Assembly: GCA_964559135.1 (NCBI GenBank)
Contig: CAZLGG010000002.1
Span: 42,232 to 106,231 of the forward strand
DNA from: DRQF01 sp964559135
GTDB lineage: Bacteria; Planctomycetota; GCA-002687715; DRQF01
Direction of reading: 5' to 3'
Length of the DNA stretch: 64,000 nt
Shown here: positions 1 to 9,836 of the stretch, in pieces
How the letters are laid out: every line of letters starts with the position of its first letter
How positions within the stretch are numbered: position 1 is the stretch's first letter
Made by a program: the position numbers and the translations under genes
Notes under the pieces: generated by a model
Told to the model about the DNA's origin: nothing
The model's input: only the letters and a program-made list of their open reading frames with translations
The model's database searches: none

Positions 1-1343
1 AGGTTCGGGACGAACCCCGTCCCCGTGATCGTGATGGGGCCGCCCGGAAGGGCGCTGGGGGGATTGATCCCCGTGATCATGGGTGGCGGACCGACGACGA
101 CATCGAGAATGAGACCGTTGCTCACGGCGAGTTGCAAAGGCGCCGCGCTTTCGGCGACCACGGCCTGGTAGGTGGCCGTGGCGGCGAAGGGAATGCCCGT
201 CGGCAAGGTGAGTTGCCACGGCGTCGGGGTGGCCGGGACGAGTGCGGGCGATCCGACGCCGAACGTGTCGGCGAGGATGAAGGTGCCCGGCGGAAGAATG
301 GGAAGCGCGATGGGGAAGCAGAACGCGCCGAAGGGCAAGGTGATCTGCTGGCTCCCGTCCGCGGCCCCGAGCGTGCCGAAGAGGATGAAGTCGGCCGGGT
401 TCGGGTTCGTGGGGGGCTGGCTGATTCCCAAGGTGATGGGCTGGAACGTGGGAACCGTGACCCTGCGGAAGAAACCTCCCGACGAACCGTTGACCGTCAG
501 GATGTCGAAGGGACCGCCCACACCTTGCCCGACGTTGCCCGCGAAGCAGGGGTCGGTGAGAGGCGTGGAGATCCAAGACCAGCTGAGGATCTCGACGGTT
601 TCGGTCAGCGTGCCCGCCCCGGTCGTCGCCGTGAATCCCAGATGCGCTGCCGCATTCGGAAGGTTGAGGCCGTTGACGGCGACGCCATTGTTGACGAAGT
701 TGCCACCTGTCATGAAGTCGTAGGGGACACTGAGTACGGGAACGGTGAGGTTGTCGAGGAAGATGTCCAGTGTACCGGGGACGTAGAGGACCCGCATCGT
801 GTGGATCGCCCCATTGGACATATTCATCGCGGGTGTGACGCGACCGATGGAGAAGGCTTCGTTCTCGTTGTTGTTGCCCGTCCCGTTGGTGTGCACCGTC
901 AGCTCATTGGAACTCGTGTCGGCGAGGAATCCGTCCTGAAACGTGTCGATCTCGATGGCCAGGCTGTTGGCCAGCGGCGATCCGTTGGCGCCGGGCCCGT
1001 ACCCGATTCCCCACACGGCGCCCCCCAGGGCATTGGCTCCCGCCGGCGAATTCTGGATGACGAACGCCATGCCCTCCGCCTTCGTGCCGTTGAGGGGCGG
1101 CGTGATCCGAAACTGGAAGGTCGTGTCAAATCCACCGAGGACGACATGGGGCGTCGTCGTGAACGCGGATCCCGTCTGATTGCTCAGGTTCGGATTGATT
1201 CTCAAGACCGTCCCCACCTGAGCGGCGCTTCCATTCAATTGGAGGCCGGCGGTGGAGCTGAAATCGGTGAAGTTGAAGTTTTGCGCGAGACACTGCGTCG
1301 TCAGGCCGAGGGCTACGGCCAGGGCGATCGTCAAACGGGTCAT
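1..1343 (-). CDS. Secreted L-type (legume-like) lectin domain protein with C-terminal IPT/TIG domain, 3' end cut by window
   Basis: Reading the minus strand from an ATG at 1343 gives an open frame of about 447 codons that runs off the window start, so the C-terminus is missing. The first 20 residues are a signal peptide ending TQCLA. Residues ~21-245 look like a legume-lectin beta-sandwich: AFVIQN, a metal-site-like EIDTFQD, an HTMRVLYV strand and a closing VEILSWSWIS. A linker region follows. From ~425 the motif PPMITGINPPSALPGGPITI is the start of an IPT/TIG immunoglobulin-like fold. The likely role is secreted or surface carbohydrate binding. The ligand cannot be inferred, and the gene stands alone here. 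Confidence 0.8.
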   Translation of the reverse strand, partial: MTRLTIALAVALGLTTQCLAQNFNFTDFSSTAGLQLNGSAAQVGTVLRINPNLSNQTGSAFTTTPHVVLGGFDTTFQFRITPPLNGTKAEGMAFVIQNSPAGANALGGAVWGIGYGPGANGSPLANSLAIEIDTFQDGFLADTSSNELTVHTNGTGNNNENEAFSIGRVTPAMNMSNGAIHTMRVLYVPGTLDIFLDNLTVPVLSVPYDFMTGGNFVNNGVAVNGLNLPNAAAHLGFTATTGAGTLTETVEILSWSWISTPLTDPCFAGNVGQGVGGPFDILTVNGSSGGFFRRVTVPTFQPITLGISQPPTNPNPADFILFGTLGAADGSQQITLPFGAFCFPIALPILPPGTFILADTFGVGSPALVPATPTPWQLTLPTGIPFAATATYQAVVAESAAPLQLAVSNGLILDVVVGPPPMITGINPPSALPGGPITITGTGFVPN

Positions 1344-1492
1344 CCTCGGACTCCTCTCGGATTCTATTCTCAGGGGATCGGCGCGGGTCACGCCGGCTGG
1401 GAATCATAACCGGCTTGGCGGCAATCACGATGGAGATTCGGTTTCCCATGGTTTCCCTGCGGCCTCGGCCGCGGAAGAGATAGAATCGACCC

Positions 1493-3241
1493 ATGACATC
1501 CTCGGACAAACCCGCCTGCACGCCTCCCGACGAGCGCCCGGCGCTCGCCCCTTCTTTTTACGACCCGGAACCCGTTCATCGGGGCACGCCGCGAGTCTCT
1601 CGGGCCGGAAAGAGGCGCGCATGGGTTCTGGTCGGCATCCATGTGCTCGTTTTCTTGCACCTGTTGCACTGGCAGCTCCGCGGCGAGACCTTGTCGCCTC
1701 TCGAGCCCAGCGAGGCCATGTACACGACGGCACGCGGGGTCGTGAATGCGGGAGCGATTCTCTTGGGCGCGTCCTTGGTGTCGGTCCTCATCTTTGGACG
1801 CTTCTTCTGTGGCTGGGCGTGCCACCTCGTGGCTCTGCAGGACGGCTGCGCCTGGCTGTTGAAGAAGCTTGGCCGCCGCCCTCGGCCGCTGCGCTCCCGT
1901 GCACTGAGTTGGGTACCGCTCGCGGCCGGTCTCTACATGTTCGGCTTTCCGCTTTACGTGCGGTGGGCCGAGGACTTCGGATGGCCCGACTTCGGTCTGC
2001 ATCTCACGAAGAAGTCCTTCTGGGAGACCTTCCCCGGTTTCTGGCTGGGCTTCGCGACCTTCGCCTTCTGTGGCGGCGTCATGGTCTGGTTCCTGGGGGC
2101 GAAGGGGTTTTGCACCTACGCCTGCCCCTACGGGGGACTCTTCGGCGTCATGGACAAGCTGTCGCCCTTTCGCATTCGCGTCACGGACGCCTGCAAGGGG
2201 TGTGGCCATTGCAGCGCCGTTTGCACCTCCAACGTGCGGGTGAAGGATGAGGTGGCCCGCTTCGGCATGGTGGTGGACAGCGGCTGCATGAAGTGCCTCG
2301 ACTGCGTCAGCGTCTGTCCGGAGAACGCCCTCCATCTCGGCTTCGGGAAACCGGCCGTCGGGGCGCGTCCACGATCCAAGCGTCGCTGGCGGCTTCCCTA
2401 CTCCTGGGGCGAGGAGCTCCTGCTCGCGCTTCTCTTCGGCGCGGCCCTCACGGTCTGCGCGGGTTTGCCGCGCGAGTACTACCCCTGGGCCTCCGCGCTC
2501 TATGGGCGCATGCCGCTGCTCTTCTCCTTGGGCTTGGCCTCCGGCACCGCGTTCCTGGGACTCTATCTTTGGAAGTTCTTTCGGTCGCCGACCCTCACCC
2601 TCCAGGCTCTGGTTCTGCGGCGAGACGGAAAGGCCTCCCGGGCCGGTCGGATCTTCCTCGCCGTCGCCGCGATTTGGTTCGGGCTCTTCATTCATTCCGC
2701 CTGGATTCAGACGGAGACCTGGAGGGCCAATCGCGCCTTCGAGGCCTTGCCCGTCGCTGAGCTGGCCTTTGCTCCCGACCGCGAGACCCGTCTCACCGAC
2801 CAGAACCGAGGCGACATCGCCGCGGCGAAGAGGCACTACGAGAACGTGCGTCGGTGGGGACTCGTGGGAGATCTTCGTGTGCCCACCAGGCTGGGGAGCC
2901 TGGCCCTGCTGGAAGGTGATTCCGAGCGGGCGACACGTCTCATGCGGGAAGCCATCGCCGTCGATCCGGAGTTCGCCTACAGCCACGCCGATCTGGCGAA
3001 GATCCTTGCCTCGCGGGGCAGGTTCGCCGAAGCCAAGGCGAGCATCGAGGAGGCGCTCCGTCTGAAACCCGAGGAGCCCGAGTTCACGGAGGTGGCCAAG
3101 CGAATCCTCGTGCGCCGCGCCGAACAGTTGGCGCGGTCCGGTGACTTCCCGGCCGCCATCGAGGTCCTCGAGGAACTCGAGACTCTGACCGGCCCCAATC
3201 CGATGCTCGACGCCATGCTCCGGCAACTCAGGGGTCAGTGA
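1493..3241 (+). CDS. Membrane polyferredoxin (NapH/CcoG-like 4Fe-4S protein) fused to TPR domain
   Basis: 582 residues. Membrane segments lie near residues 44-62, 83-103, 140-160, 180-205 and 305-400. Between them are CGWAC and CTYACPYG motifs and two classical 4Fe-4S motifs, CKGCGHCSAVC and CMKCLDCVSVC. This is the architecture of NapH/NosR/CcoG electron-transfer proteins, which pass electrons from the quinone pool or handle metals. Unusually, residues ~440-580 form TPR repeats (for example AYSHADLAKILASRGRFAEA). The next gene starts at the stop codon, so the two are probably cotranscribed. Its redox partner is not evident. The start ATG lies six bases after a TAGAAT hexamer. Confidence 0.85.
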   Translation: MTSSDKPACTPPDERPALAPSFYDPEPVHRGTPRVSRAGKRRAWVLVGIHVLVFLHLLHWQLRGETLSPLEPSEAMYTTARGVVNAGAILLGASLVSVLIFGRFFCGWACHLVALQDGCAWLLKKLGRRPRPLRSRALSWVPLAAGLYMFGFPLYVRWAEDFGWPDFGLHLTKKSFWETFPGFWLGFATFAFCGGVMVWFLGAKGFCTYACPYGGLFGVMDKLSPFRIRVTDACKGCGHCSAVCTSNVRVKDEVARFGMVVDSGCMKCLDCVSVCPENALHLGFGKPAVGARPRSKRRWRLPYSWGEELLLALLFGAALTVCAGLPREYYPWASALYGRMPLLFSLGLASGTAFLGLYLWKFFRSPTLTLQALVLRRDGKASRAGRIFLAVAAIWFGLFIHSAWIQTETWRANRAFEALPVAELAFAPDRETRLTDQNRGDIAAAKRHYENVRRWGLVGDLRVPTRLGSLALLEGDSERATRLMREAIAVDPEFAYSHADLAKILASRGRFAEAKASIEEALRLKPEEPEFTEVAKRILVRRAEQLARSGDFPAAIEVLEELETLTGPNPMLDAMLRQLRGQ

Positions 3242-3243
3242 CG

Positions 3244-6200
3244 ATGTCGAAGCCCATGTGGCGCGTCTCCGCGGCTGGGGTGGGGATGTTCACCGGTCTC
3301 GTCTGGCTCATCGCCAACCTTCGAGGAGCGGCGGGCTTCCATGACCTTTCCGCTTGGCGGGATCTGGCGCCCCTGTCCGGCGGCGTGGGCCTGGTCGCTG
3401 CCGTGTTCGCGCTCCTCGTCCTACGTGTCCCGCCGGCGTTCCGCAGGGGGTTCTTCTGGTGTGCGGGCACGGCGCTCGCAGCTCTCGCCCTCCACGACCT
3501 TTTCTCGGGGCCGTGGATCAGCGGCAAGGCTTGGTCGCCCTGGGCCCACGGTGGGGCCTTGGTCGCAGCCGCGCTCACCTTGGCCTTTTTCATTCGACGC
3601 TGCGGCGGGTGGTCGAGAGTGCGCTTGGGTCTCGTGTCCCTCGCCCTCGGGGCCGCGGCCTGGGGTCTGAACGGATATGTCTTTCCGGGCCACTATGGGA
3701 GTTTCCATCTGGCGCTGTGGCTGATCTTCTCCGGGTTTGTTGGTGGGGGCGTTGCGCTGCTCTCGCCTCGACTCCCCTGGAGAGCCGCCGTCGTTCCTTG
3801 GTTGGTGCTCGCGGGGCTTTCTGCGTGGTTCGTCATCGCTCCTCCCCTCTCATCACCGGAACGCGCCGATCTTCTCTTCAGGCGAAGTCCCGGCGCCCGT
3901 CTGCTACTCGGACGCCTCCCCGCGCCTTGGCTGGGTGCTTCACGCCGAGGCGATGGGGCATTCGACCGGGCCCTGGAAGCGCGTCTGACTGCGCCCGCCT
4001 GGGTCGATGATGAGGCCTTGAATGCACAATTCCCCGGCCGCGACACGTGGGATCTCATTCTCATCACAGTGGACACGCTGCGTCCGGACCGCATGGGCAT
4101 TTACGGACGGGAGCATTCCGCGACGCCCCACATCGATGCGTTCGCGAAGAAGGGGCTGGTCTTCGAGAACGCCTACGCGGCGTTTCCCTCCAGTCTCCTC
4201 GGCATCACGGCGCTGTTCACCGGCCAGGCGCCGACGGCCACGCGGTTTTTTCGATCCGGGGGCACGCGGGGGAAAGGAGACGGACACTACGGCGAGGACA
4301 CACTGACGAGCACGCTCAGTCGTCACGGATTCCGAACCGCGGCGACCACGAGTTTCCCGACGGATTTCCTGGAGAGGCTCGCTCGGCATTTTCACGAGGA
4401 CTTCCGGTTGCGGTCGAACATCTCCTTGCCCGAGGGAGAGGAGACCCGCGCCGTGGTTCGCGAGGCCGTGAAGGCCCTCGAGATGCCCAGGGATGGGCGG
4501 CTTTTCCTCTGGGTCCATCTTTTCGCCCCCCACGAACCCTACCGCGCCTTCGAGGACTCCCCTTTCGGCACGAAACGTCCCATCGACCGTTACGATGGAG
4601 AAATCCATCACATGGACGAGGAAATGGCTCCCTTGCTGGATCTGTTGGATCGACGTGTTCGCCAGGGGCGCGCCCTGGTCGTCATTCACTCCGACCACGG
4701 CGAGGAATTCGGTGAGCACGGTGGCAGCGCCCACCACTCGAGCCTCTACGAAGAACAGATCCACGTGCCGCTCGTGATGCGCGCACCGGGGCTCGCCTCC
4801 GGCCGCACATCGTCTCTTGCCGAACTCATGGATCTCCCCGCGACGCTCACCGAGTGGCTCGACGTACCGTGGCCGGGCACCGGGTTGGGACGCAGTCTTC
4901 TGCCTCGCATTCTGGAGGGAGCGATTCCAAAAACCGCCCGGCATCCCGCTCCCGATGTCGCCTTTTTCCAGTTCCGTCAGCCGGGACGCACCAACGGAGT
5001 CTTGGACGGCGTGAGAAGGGGCGATTGGAAACTCATCGCGGACCGGCGGTGGGATCTGTGGGAACTCTACGATCTTGCCGCGGACCCGGGGGAGAAGAAG
5101 AACCTGGGCCCGCGGTCTCCGTCCGAGCTCGCACGCCTGCGACCCTGGGTCGAAACACTCTCCCAGCTCGCCGCCGACGAGAATGGAAACGAGGCGCCGA
5201 CGGAGAGTCTCTCGGACCGCGATGCGCTTCTCGACGCCTACGCCCGGGGTAAGCCCTTGCCGCTCGCGGATCATGCATCGGCGTTGGCGGCATGCCTTCG
5301 GGGTGAAGCGCAAGCCGCGACGGCCCTGCGTCGGGAGATGAAGGGCGCTCAGGGCCTCGATCTCGTCGTCGACGCGGCGGCTCTTTTCGCCGCGGGCGAC
5401 GCCACGTGGCGGGATCCCCTGACCGACCTCGTGATCGGGCCGTTCCTGCCTCGTGTCGTGGATCGCTTCGTGCTTCGAGTGCTTGTCGAGCATGGCGGGG
5501 ATGCGGCCCTGCTCCCTCTCTACACCCGGGTGCTGAAGGGGATGCCCGCCGTCGAGATTTTGCCACTGCTTCGTTTGGAACTCTCGAAGGCCGATGTGAA
5601 AGACGCCATCCCCTTGATTCGTCTGCTCATGGGCTCCGAGGACAAGGGGATTCGCGCATTTGCCGCGGATCTTGCGCGGCGGCAGGGCTGGGGCGCGTCG
5701 ATTTCCGTGGCGCGCGACGCCGAACGGATGCTGCGGGAGGGGCGCCAACTCGCCATGAGAGCGGACGGCATTCCCCTGGCGGAGAAGGCCCATCATTCGG
5801 CGATCTCGCTCATGGGTTCGTCGGACGTTCTCGATTGGGGCGCTGTCTTCGAACACATGTACTACATGGCGGCACTGGGGGAGCGGGCCCGGGCGGGACG
5901 CAACCTGGAGGCCTGGGTGCCCGAAAAACTCCCCCGCGAAGGTCTGTCCGGTCGCATGTTGAAGCGTGCGTCGACCGTCGCACGAACGGATGCGCGGACA
6001 CCCGACATCGCGATCCAGGGCCCGCGGGACGTGCGACATTCGGCAGGGGCTCCCTGGATGGTGATTCCCGTGACGGTCCGCGTCGCTCCCCATTCGCGCG
6101 CCCTTCTGGGAGGAGAGTTGCGTGGCGTGGACTATCTGGTGTGGCAGGCCCTCGACAGCCGGGGAGCGCCCATCGGCAATCCGGTTCTCCATCCCTTGCC

Positions 6201-6351
6201 CGTGGACGGCATCATGCCGGGCGAGACCCGCAAGGTGTTTCTCCTCATCCCCGGCGAAACGTTGCCCTCATCGACCCGTCGTCTCGCCGTCCTCATATCC
6301 CGCGGCACGACCCCCGCGTGCTCCCCCTTGTTCGTGAATATGCAAAAATAG
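3244..6351 (+). CDS. Large membrane-anchored sulfatase-like (alkaline phosphatase superfamily) protein
   Basis: 1035 residues from the ATG at 3244, which has an AGGGG Shine-Dalgarno nine bases upstream; a GTG at 3238 is the alternative. About six N-terminal membrane segments occupy residues 1-215. The catalytic domain (~268-570) has metal-site motifs ITVDTLRPD, LFAPHEP and IHSDHGEEFGEHG. The formylglycine motif CxPxR of true sulfatases is absent: the equivalent segment is FPSSLLGITALFTG, placing Ser at the nucleophile position. It therefore may act as a phosphohydrolase or phosphotransferase rather than a sulfatase. A long helical tail (~620-900) and a beta-rich C-terminus follow. It is a paralogue of the next gene. 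Confidence 0.8.
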   Translation: MSKPMWRVSAAGVGMFTGLVWLIANLRGAAGFHDLSAWRDLAPLSGGVGLVAAVFALLVLRVPPAFRRGFFWCAGTALAALALHDLFSGPWISGKAWSPWAHGGALVAAALTLAFFIRRCGGWSRVRLGLVSLALGAAAWGLNGYVFPGHYGSFHLALWLIFSGFVGGGVALLSPRLPWRAAVVPWLVLAGLSAWFVIAPPLSSPERADLLFRRSPGARLLLGRLPAPWLGASRRGDGAFDRALEARLTAPAWVDDEALNAQFPGRDTWDLILITVDTLRPDRMGIYGREHSATPHIDAFAKKGLVFENAYAAFPSSLLGITALFTGQAPTATRFFRSGGTRGKGDGHYGEDTLTSTLSRHGFRTAATTSFPTDFLERLARHFHEDFRLRSNISLPEGEETRAVVREAVKALEMPRDGRLFLWVHLFAPHEPYRAFEDSPFGTKRPIDRYDGEIHHMDEEMAPLLDLLDRRVRQGRALVVIHSDHGEEFGEHGGSAHHSSLYEEQIHVPLVMRAPGLASGRTSSLAELMDLPATLTEWLDVPWPGTGLGRSLLPRILEGAIPKTARHPAPDVAFFQFRQPGRTNGVLDGVRRGDWKLIADRRWDLWELYDLAADPGEKKNLGPRSPSELARLRPWVETLSQLAADENGNEAPTESLSDRDALLDAYARGKPLPLADHASALAACLRGEAQAATALRREMKGAQGLDLVVDAAALFAAGDATWRDPLTDLVIGPFLPRVVDRFVLRVLVEHGGDAALLPLYTRVLKGMPAVEILPLLRLELSKADVKDAIPLIRLLMGSEDKGIRAFAADLARRQGWGASISVARDAERMLREGRQLAMRADGIPLAEKAHHSAISLMGSSDVLDWGAVFEHMYYMAALGERARAGRNLEAWVPEKLPREGLSGRMLKRASTVARTDARTPDIAIQGPRDVRHSAGAPWMVIPVTVRVAPHSRALLGGELRGVDYLVWQALDSRGAPIGNPVLHPLPVDGIMPGETRKVFLLIPGETLPSSTRRLAVLISRGTTPACSPLFVNMQK

Positions 6352-6373
6352 GCTTCCCTTGGAATCCTCGACC

Positions 6374-9300
6374 ATGAGAAACACTCCCGCGCTTCGGCGA
6401 CCCCAGGGATGGGCGCGCGAAGGCGCGTCCGTCGTGCTGGCCGTGGCCGCCGGGTGGTTGGCCGCCGAGTTCGCGGCTCCGCGAGGGGTGGGGTGGGGCG
6501 ACGTGGATCTCGAGGGTGTTTTCCTGCTGGTCTTGGTCGCGCTCGCCGTGGGGGCGGCGGCTCTCCTGCTCGAAGGCTTCGGACGATTCCTCGGCCTTCT
6601 CTCGCCCGAGGGCCGCATGAGATGCTTCCTTTCCGGACTGCCTTGGTGGGCCGCGGCGGCGTTTCCGCTCTGGAAACTCTTCGAGGGGGATTGGATTCGA
6701 GAACAGGTTTGGCGAGGGCCCGCGCGCGGAGCCTCGCTCATGCTCCTGGCCGTCATCGTCCTCGTCTGGCGGGAGATGATGGGGCGTGCGCGCGCGTCGC
6801 GATCGAGTTCCGGCCTCTTCTTCGCCCTCGTCTGCGGGATCGGCGCAACCCTCTGCGCCGTGCTCGACCAGACGCTTCTCGTGGGGCTCTATCCCCCGCT
6901 CCACGTCTTGTGGTTGATCGCCATGGTGGCGGCGGCGGCTTCGGCGGGTGGACTGATCTCGCCGCCGTGGCCCAGTCCGTTGGCCCGGGCCGTCATGGTG
7001 GCGGCTCTCGTCGCCCTCGTCGTCGTCCTGATGGGGTTCGTCCCGGGGAGGAGCCCCGCCACCAGGGACCTCATGCTTCGTCGCGCGGTGGTCAGTCGAA
7101 AGGTCCTGGCGCTCCTGCCTCGACGCGCTCGGCGCAGCGAAGGAGGGCTTTCCATCGATGCCGCCGTTCTCGTCACTCGTACCTATCCGCATCAGGACCT
7201 TCTCGATCGTGTCATTCCCGGGCGGCGGCGCTTCAACGTCGTTCTGATCACGGTGGATACGCTGCGCGCCGACCATTGCGGCTTCATGGGCGACGATCGC
7301 GGCCTCACTCCGAGTTTGGACGAGTTCGCGAAGGAATGCCTCATCTTCGAGGATGCCTATGCCTCGTATCCCTCCACGAAGTTCTCGGTCGCATCGCTCT
7401 TCACCGGGTTCCATCCCACCGTGACATCTCAGGCGAGCGGGCGATCATCCGTGGAGGACGCGCCCCTGCAACTCAGGATGAGGACGGCGGGTTGGCAGAC
7501 TTTCGCCGAGACGGCGTTTCCGCCGTCCGTGTCGACGGAATTGGACTGCTTGACCGTTGGCTGGACCGCATCCAGGAACGCGGATTTCGCTCTCGGAGAG
7601 AACTCTGATCGAGGCGACAAGGTTGTGGCTCGTGCGTTGAAAAGGATCGGGGGCCTCGACAGCGCCTCGCCCCGACTCTTTTGGCTCCATCTCTTCGACC
7701 CCCACGCTTTCTATGTGCGCCACCCTGGGTTCGACTTCGGCACCGACCCCGCAGGGCTCTATGCGGGGGAGGTGGCCTTCTCCGATCGGGAGGTCGGCCG
7801 ATTCCTCACGGCCTTGAAAAGACGCGACGACTGGGACCGCACCGTCGTGATCATTCACGCCGATCACGGGCAGGAGCTTTTCGAGAGGGGCGGAGAGGGG
7901 CACGGGTCGACGCTTTACGAGGAACAGGTTCACGTGCCGCTCTTGATCCGTCTGCCGGGATTCCAGCCGCGTCGGATTTCGACTCCGGTCGGTCTCGTGG
8001 ACGTCGCTCCGACGCTGACCCACCTTCTGGCGCTGGACGACCCCCTGCCCCGCAACGGGCGGAGCCGGATTCCTGAAATCCTGGGCGACGATTGGCCCGA
8101 CGCTCCCGTCGAACTCCCCGTGTTCTTTCAACTTCACGAGGGGAGTTACGGGCAAGGCGAGATGGACGGGATTCGATGGCGACGGTTCAAGCTCATCGAG
8201 AACCTCGTTCAGGGACTGTTTGAGCTCTACGACCTGGAAGCCGACCCGGGAGAGCTGCGAAACCTGGCCATCGACCGCGTCGACTTCCTCGACGAATTGG
8301 TGCCTTGGCTCCGTGCGGAACAGAGGGTCGCCACGCGTTCGGGCCTGCTCGGCTCCGACGAAGGGGCGGCGGAAAGCGGAGAGGACCTCGAGGATCTGGT
8401 CAACAAGGGGTATGGGCGCCGCGCGATGGAGAGGCTCCGCGCGGCTCTGGCTCTGGGGCAGTTGAGTACCGAGAGGCAGTCGGGCCTCGTCGAACTCTTG
8501 GGCACGGCGGGCGTCGAGGAGGCGCGCGCCTTCCTGATCTCCTCGGCGCAGTCCGAGGAGGGACATTTGCGTCTCGCGGCGCTCAGAGGGCTTTTCTTCC
8601 TCGATGGCGAGGACATCCGCGCAGCGCTCCTCACGGCGAGGCACCACGAGGATCCGGCCACGGCCCTCATGGCCCGCAAGCTGCTCGCGATCCGAAACGA
8701 AGGTCCTCCCGTGATCTCCGATCTCTCCCGTTCGCGGGGCAAGAACCTGGTCATCGATGTTTTGGCCGCGGCCGACGCCGACGCCGCGAACTTGGCACGA
8801 GAGCTCGTCGGAACCGGCTCCGGAACGGGATCCGATCAGGCGTTCGCCATTCGCTATCTGCAAAAACGCGGTGATCCCTGGCTCTTAGCCGGACTCTACT
8901 CGCGAAGTGGGTTCGCACCCTGGCCGAGCGGCCAGACGAAGCGCATGGCTTTCTCGGCCATGGGGGACTCGGGTCTGAATCTCGTGTTTCCCGTGGTGCG
9001 ATGGGTGTTCTACAAGGGCGGGCGTCGCGCTCGTGAGGCGGTCGAGAAGAAACTGGCGGCTCGGCAACTGCGGGCGGATCTGCCTTTGATGCGGGAACTG
9101 TGTCGGGAATCCGAGGCTCTTCTCCACGACGCCATGACGAGGAAGTCCTTCGATGCCGTCGCTTCGGATGTGGAGGGATTGATCGGTCTCGCCAATCGTG
9201 CGGGGTTCCGGGACTGGGGACTCGTCTTGGATTTCATCCAGGCTTCCCTCTTCGGGCGGACATCGGTGGAGGATCTTGCTCGGTCGCTCGAGTCCATTCG

Positions 9301-9736
9301 AGCACATCTCACCGCCGGGCGCTCCCAGGACGACCCCTTCATCGACCGCTGGATCGCCCTTTTTGCGAGCCGTGCGGGTGGGGCCGTGCCGCAACCGCAC
9401 GCCGAGGCGTTGTCATGGGACCGGGAGCCGACGGATGGGGTTTGGCGCGGTCTCGTGCGACTCGAGCTGGATGCGGATGGGGGCGGGCTCATCCCTCTCG
9501 GGCAGGCACAGGGCGCGGGCCTGGGGTTCAGCCTGAGCGATTCGGAGGGCAAGCCCATCGGTCAGCCGTCTGCGGCTTGGCTGTCGTGGGATGGACTCTT
9601 GCCCGGTGAGAGCCGCCTTTTTCTCCTGACGGCCTCGATCCCCGAGGGCGGGCCTTCCCCGGCGCACCTGCATTTCGTCCCCTTCGAGCGCGGCCGGCCC
9701 TTGGGCAAGCCGGTGACGATTCTCCTTCGGCCCTGA
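6374..9736 (+). CDS. Second large membrane sulfatase-like protein with HEAT-like tail
   Basis: 1120 residues from the ATG at 6374; an in-frame TTG at 6359 is possible. It has the same plan as the preceding gene: five or six N-terminal membrane segments, then an alkaline-phosphatase-superfamily domain from ~287 (ITVDTLRAD, LHLFDPHAF, IIHADHGQELFERGGEGHG). The nucleophile loop reads YPSTKFSVASLFTG, with Thr in place of the sulfatase Cys, so formylglycine maturation is not expected. Residues ~690-1000 are helical repeats resembling HEAT or armadillo units. The C-terminal beta region matches that of the neighbour (WLSWDGLLPGESRLFLL here, PVDGIMPGETRKVFLL there). The two genes are a diverged tandem duplication. 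Confidence 0.8.
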   Translation: MRNTPALRRPQGWAREGASVVLAVAAGWLAAEFAAPRGVGWGDVDLEGVFLLVLVALAVGAAALLLEGFGRFLGLLSPEGRMRCFLSGLPWWAAAAFPLWKLFEGDWIREQVWRGPARGASLMLLAVIVLVWREMMGRARASRSSSGLFFALVCGIGATLCAVLDQTLLVGLYPPLHVLWLIAMVAAAASAGGLISPPWPSPLARAVMVAALVALVVVLMGFVPGRSPATRDLMLRRAVVSRKVLALLPRRARRSEGGLSIDAAVLVTRTYPHQDLLDRVIPGRRRFNVVLITVDTLRADHCGFMGDDRGLTPSLDEFAKECLIFEDAYASYPSTKFSVASLFTGFHPTVTSQASGRSSVEDAPLQLRMRTAGWQTFAETAFPPSVSTELDCLTVGWTASRNADFALGENSDRGDKVVARALKRIGGLDSASPRLFWLHLFDPHAFYVRHPGFDFGTDPAGLYAGEVAFSDREVGRFLTALKRRDDWDRTVVIIHADHGQELFERGGEGHGSTLYEEQVHVPLLIRLPGFQPRRISTPVGLVDVAPTLTHLLALDDPLPRNGRSRIPEILGDDWPDAPVELPVFFQLHEGSYGQGEMDGIRWRRFKLIENLVQGLFELYDLEADPGELRNLAIDRVDFLDELVPWLRAEQRVATRSGLLGSDEGAAESGEDLEDLVNKGYGRRAMERLRAALALGQLSTERQSGLVELLGTAGVEEARAFLISSAQSEEGHLRLAALRGLFFLDGEDIRAALLTARHHEDPATALMARKLLAIRNEGPPVISDLSRSRGKNLVIDVLAAADADAANLARELVGTGSGTGSDQAFAIRYLQKRGDPWLLAGLYSRSGFAPWPSGQTKRMAFSAMGDSGLNLVFPVVRWVFYKGGRRAREAVEKKLAARQLRADLPLMRELCRESEALLHDAMTRKSFDAVASDVEGLIGLANRAGFRDWGLVLDFIQASLFGRTSVEDLARSLESIRAHLTAGRSQDDPFIDRWIALFASRAGGAVPQPHAEALSWDREPTDGVWRGLVRLELDADGGGLIPLGQAQGAGLGFSLSDSEGKPIGQPSAAWLSWDGLLPGESRLFLLTASIPEGGPSPAHLHFVPFERGRPLGKPVTILLRP

Positions 9737-9836
9737 CGTCTCGTGCCGAGCCCGTTTGCGCCATTCGGACGCTTGCCCCCGACGGGGGCTACACTGGCGT
9801 CCGTGCGAAAGGAAATCCCATGGAGATGAATGACCG

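Noticed and set aside
132..1409. Long plus-strand open frame over the lectin gene
   Set aside because: It is Arg/Gly-rich shadow coding; the minus-strand frame has a signal peptide and lectin and IPT motifs.
3940..6192. Long minus-strand open frame of 750 codons
   Set aside because: It is a shadow of the sulfatase-like gene in GC-rich DNA, with no recognisable domain.
9773..9795. TTGCCC/TACACT as promoter of transketolase
   Set aside because: The spacer is only 11 bases, too short for a sigma-70 promoter.
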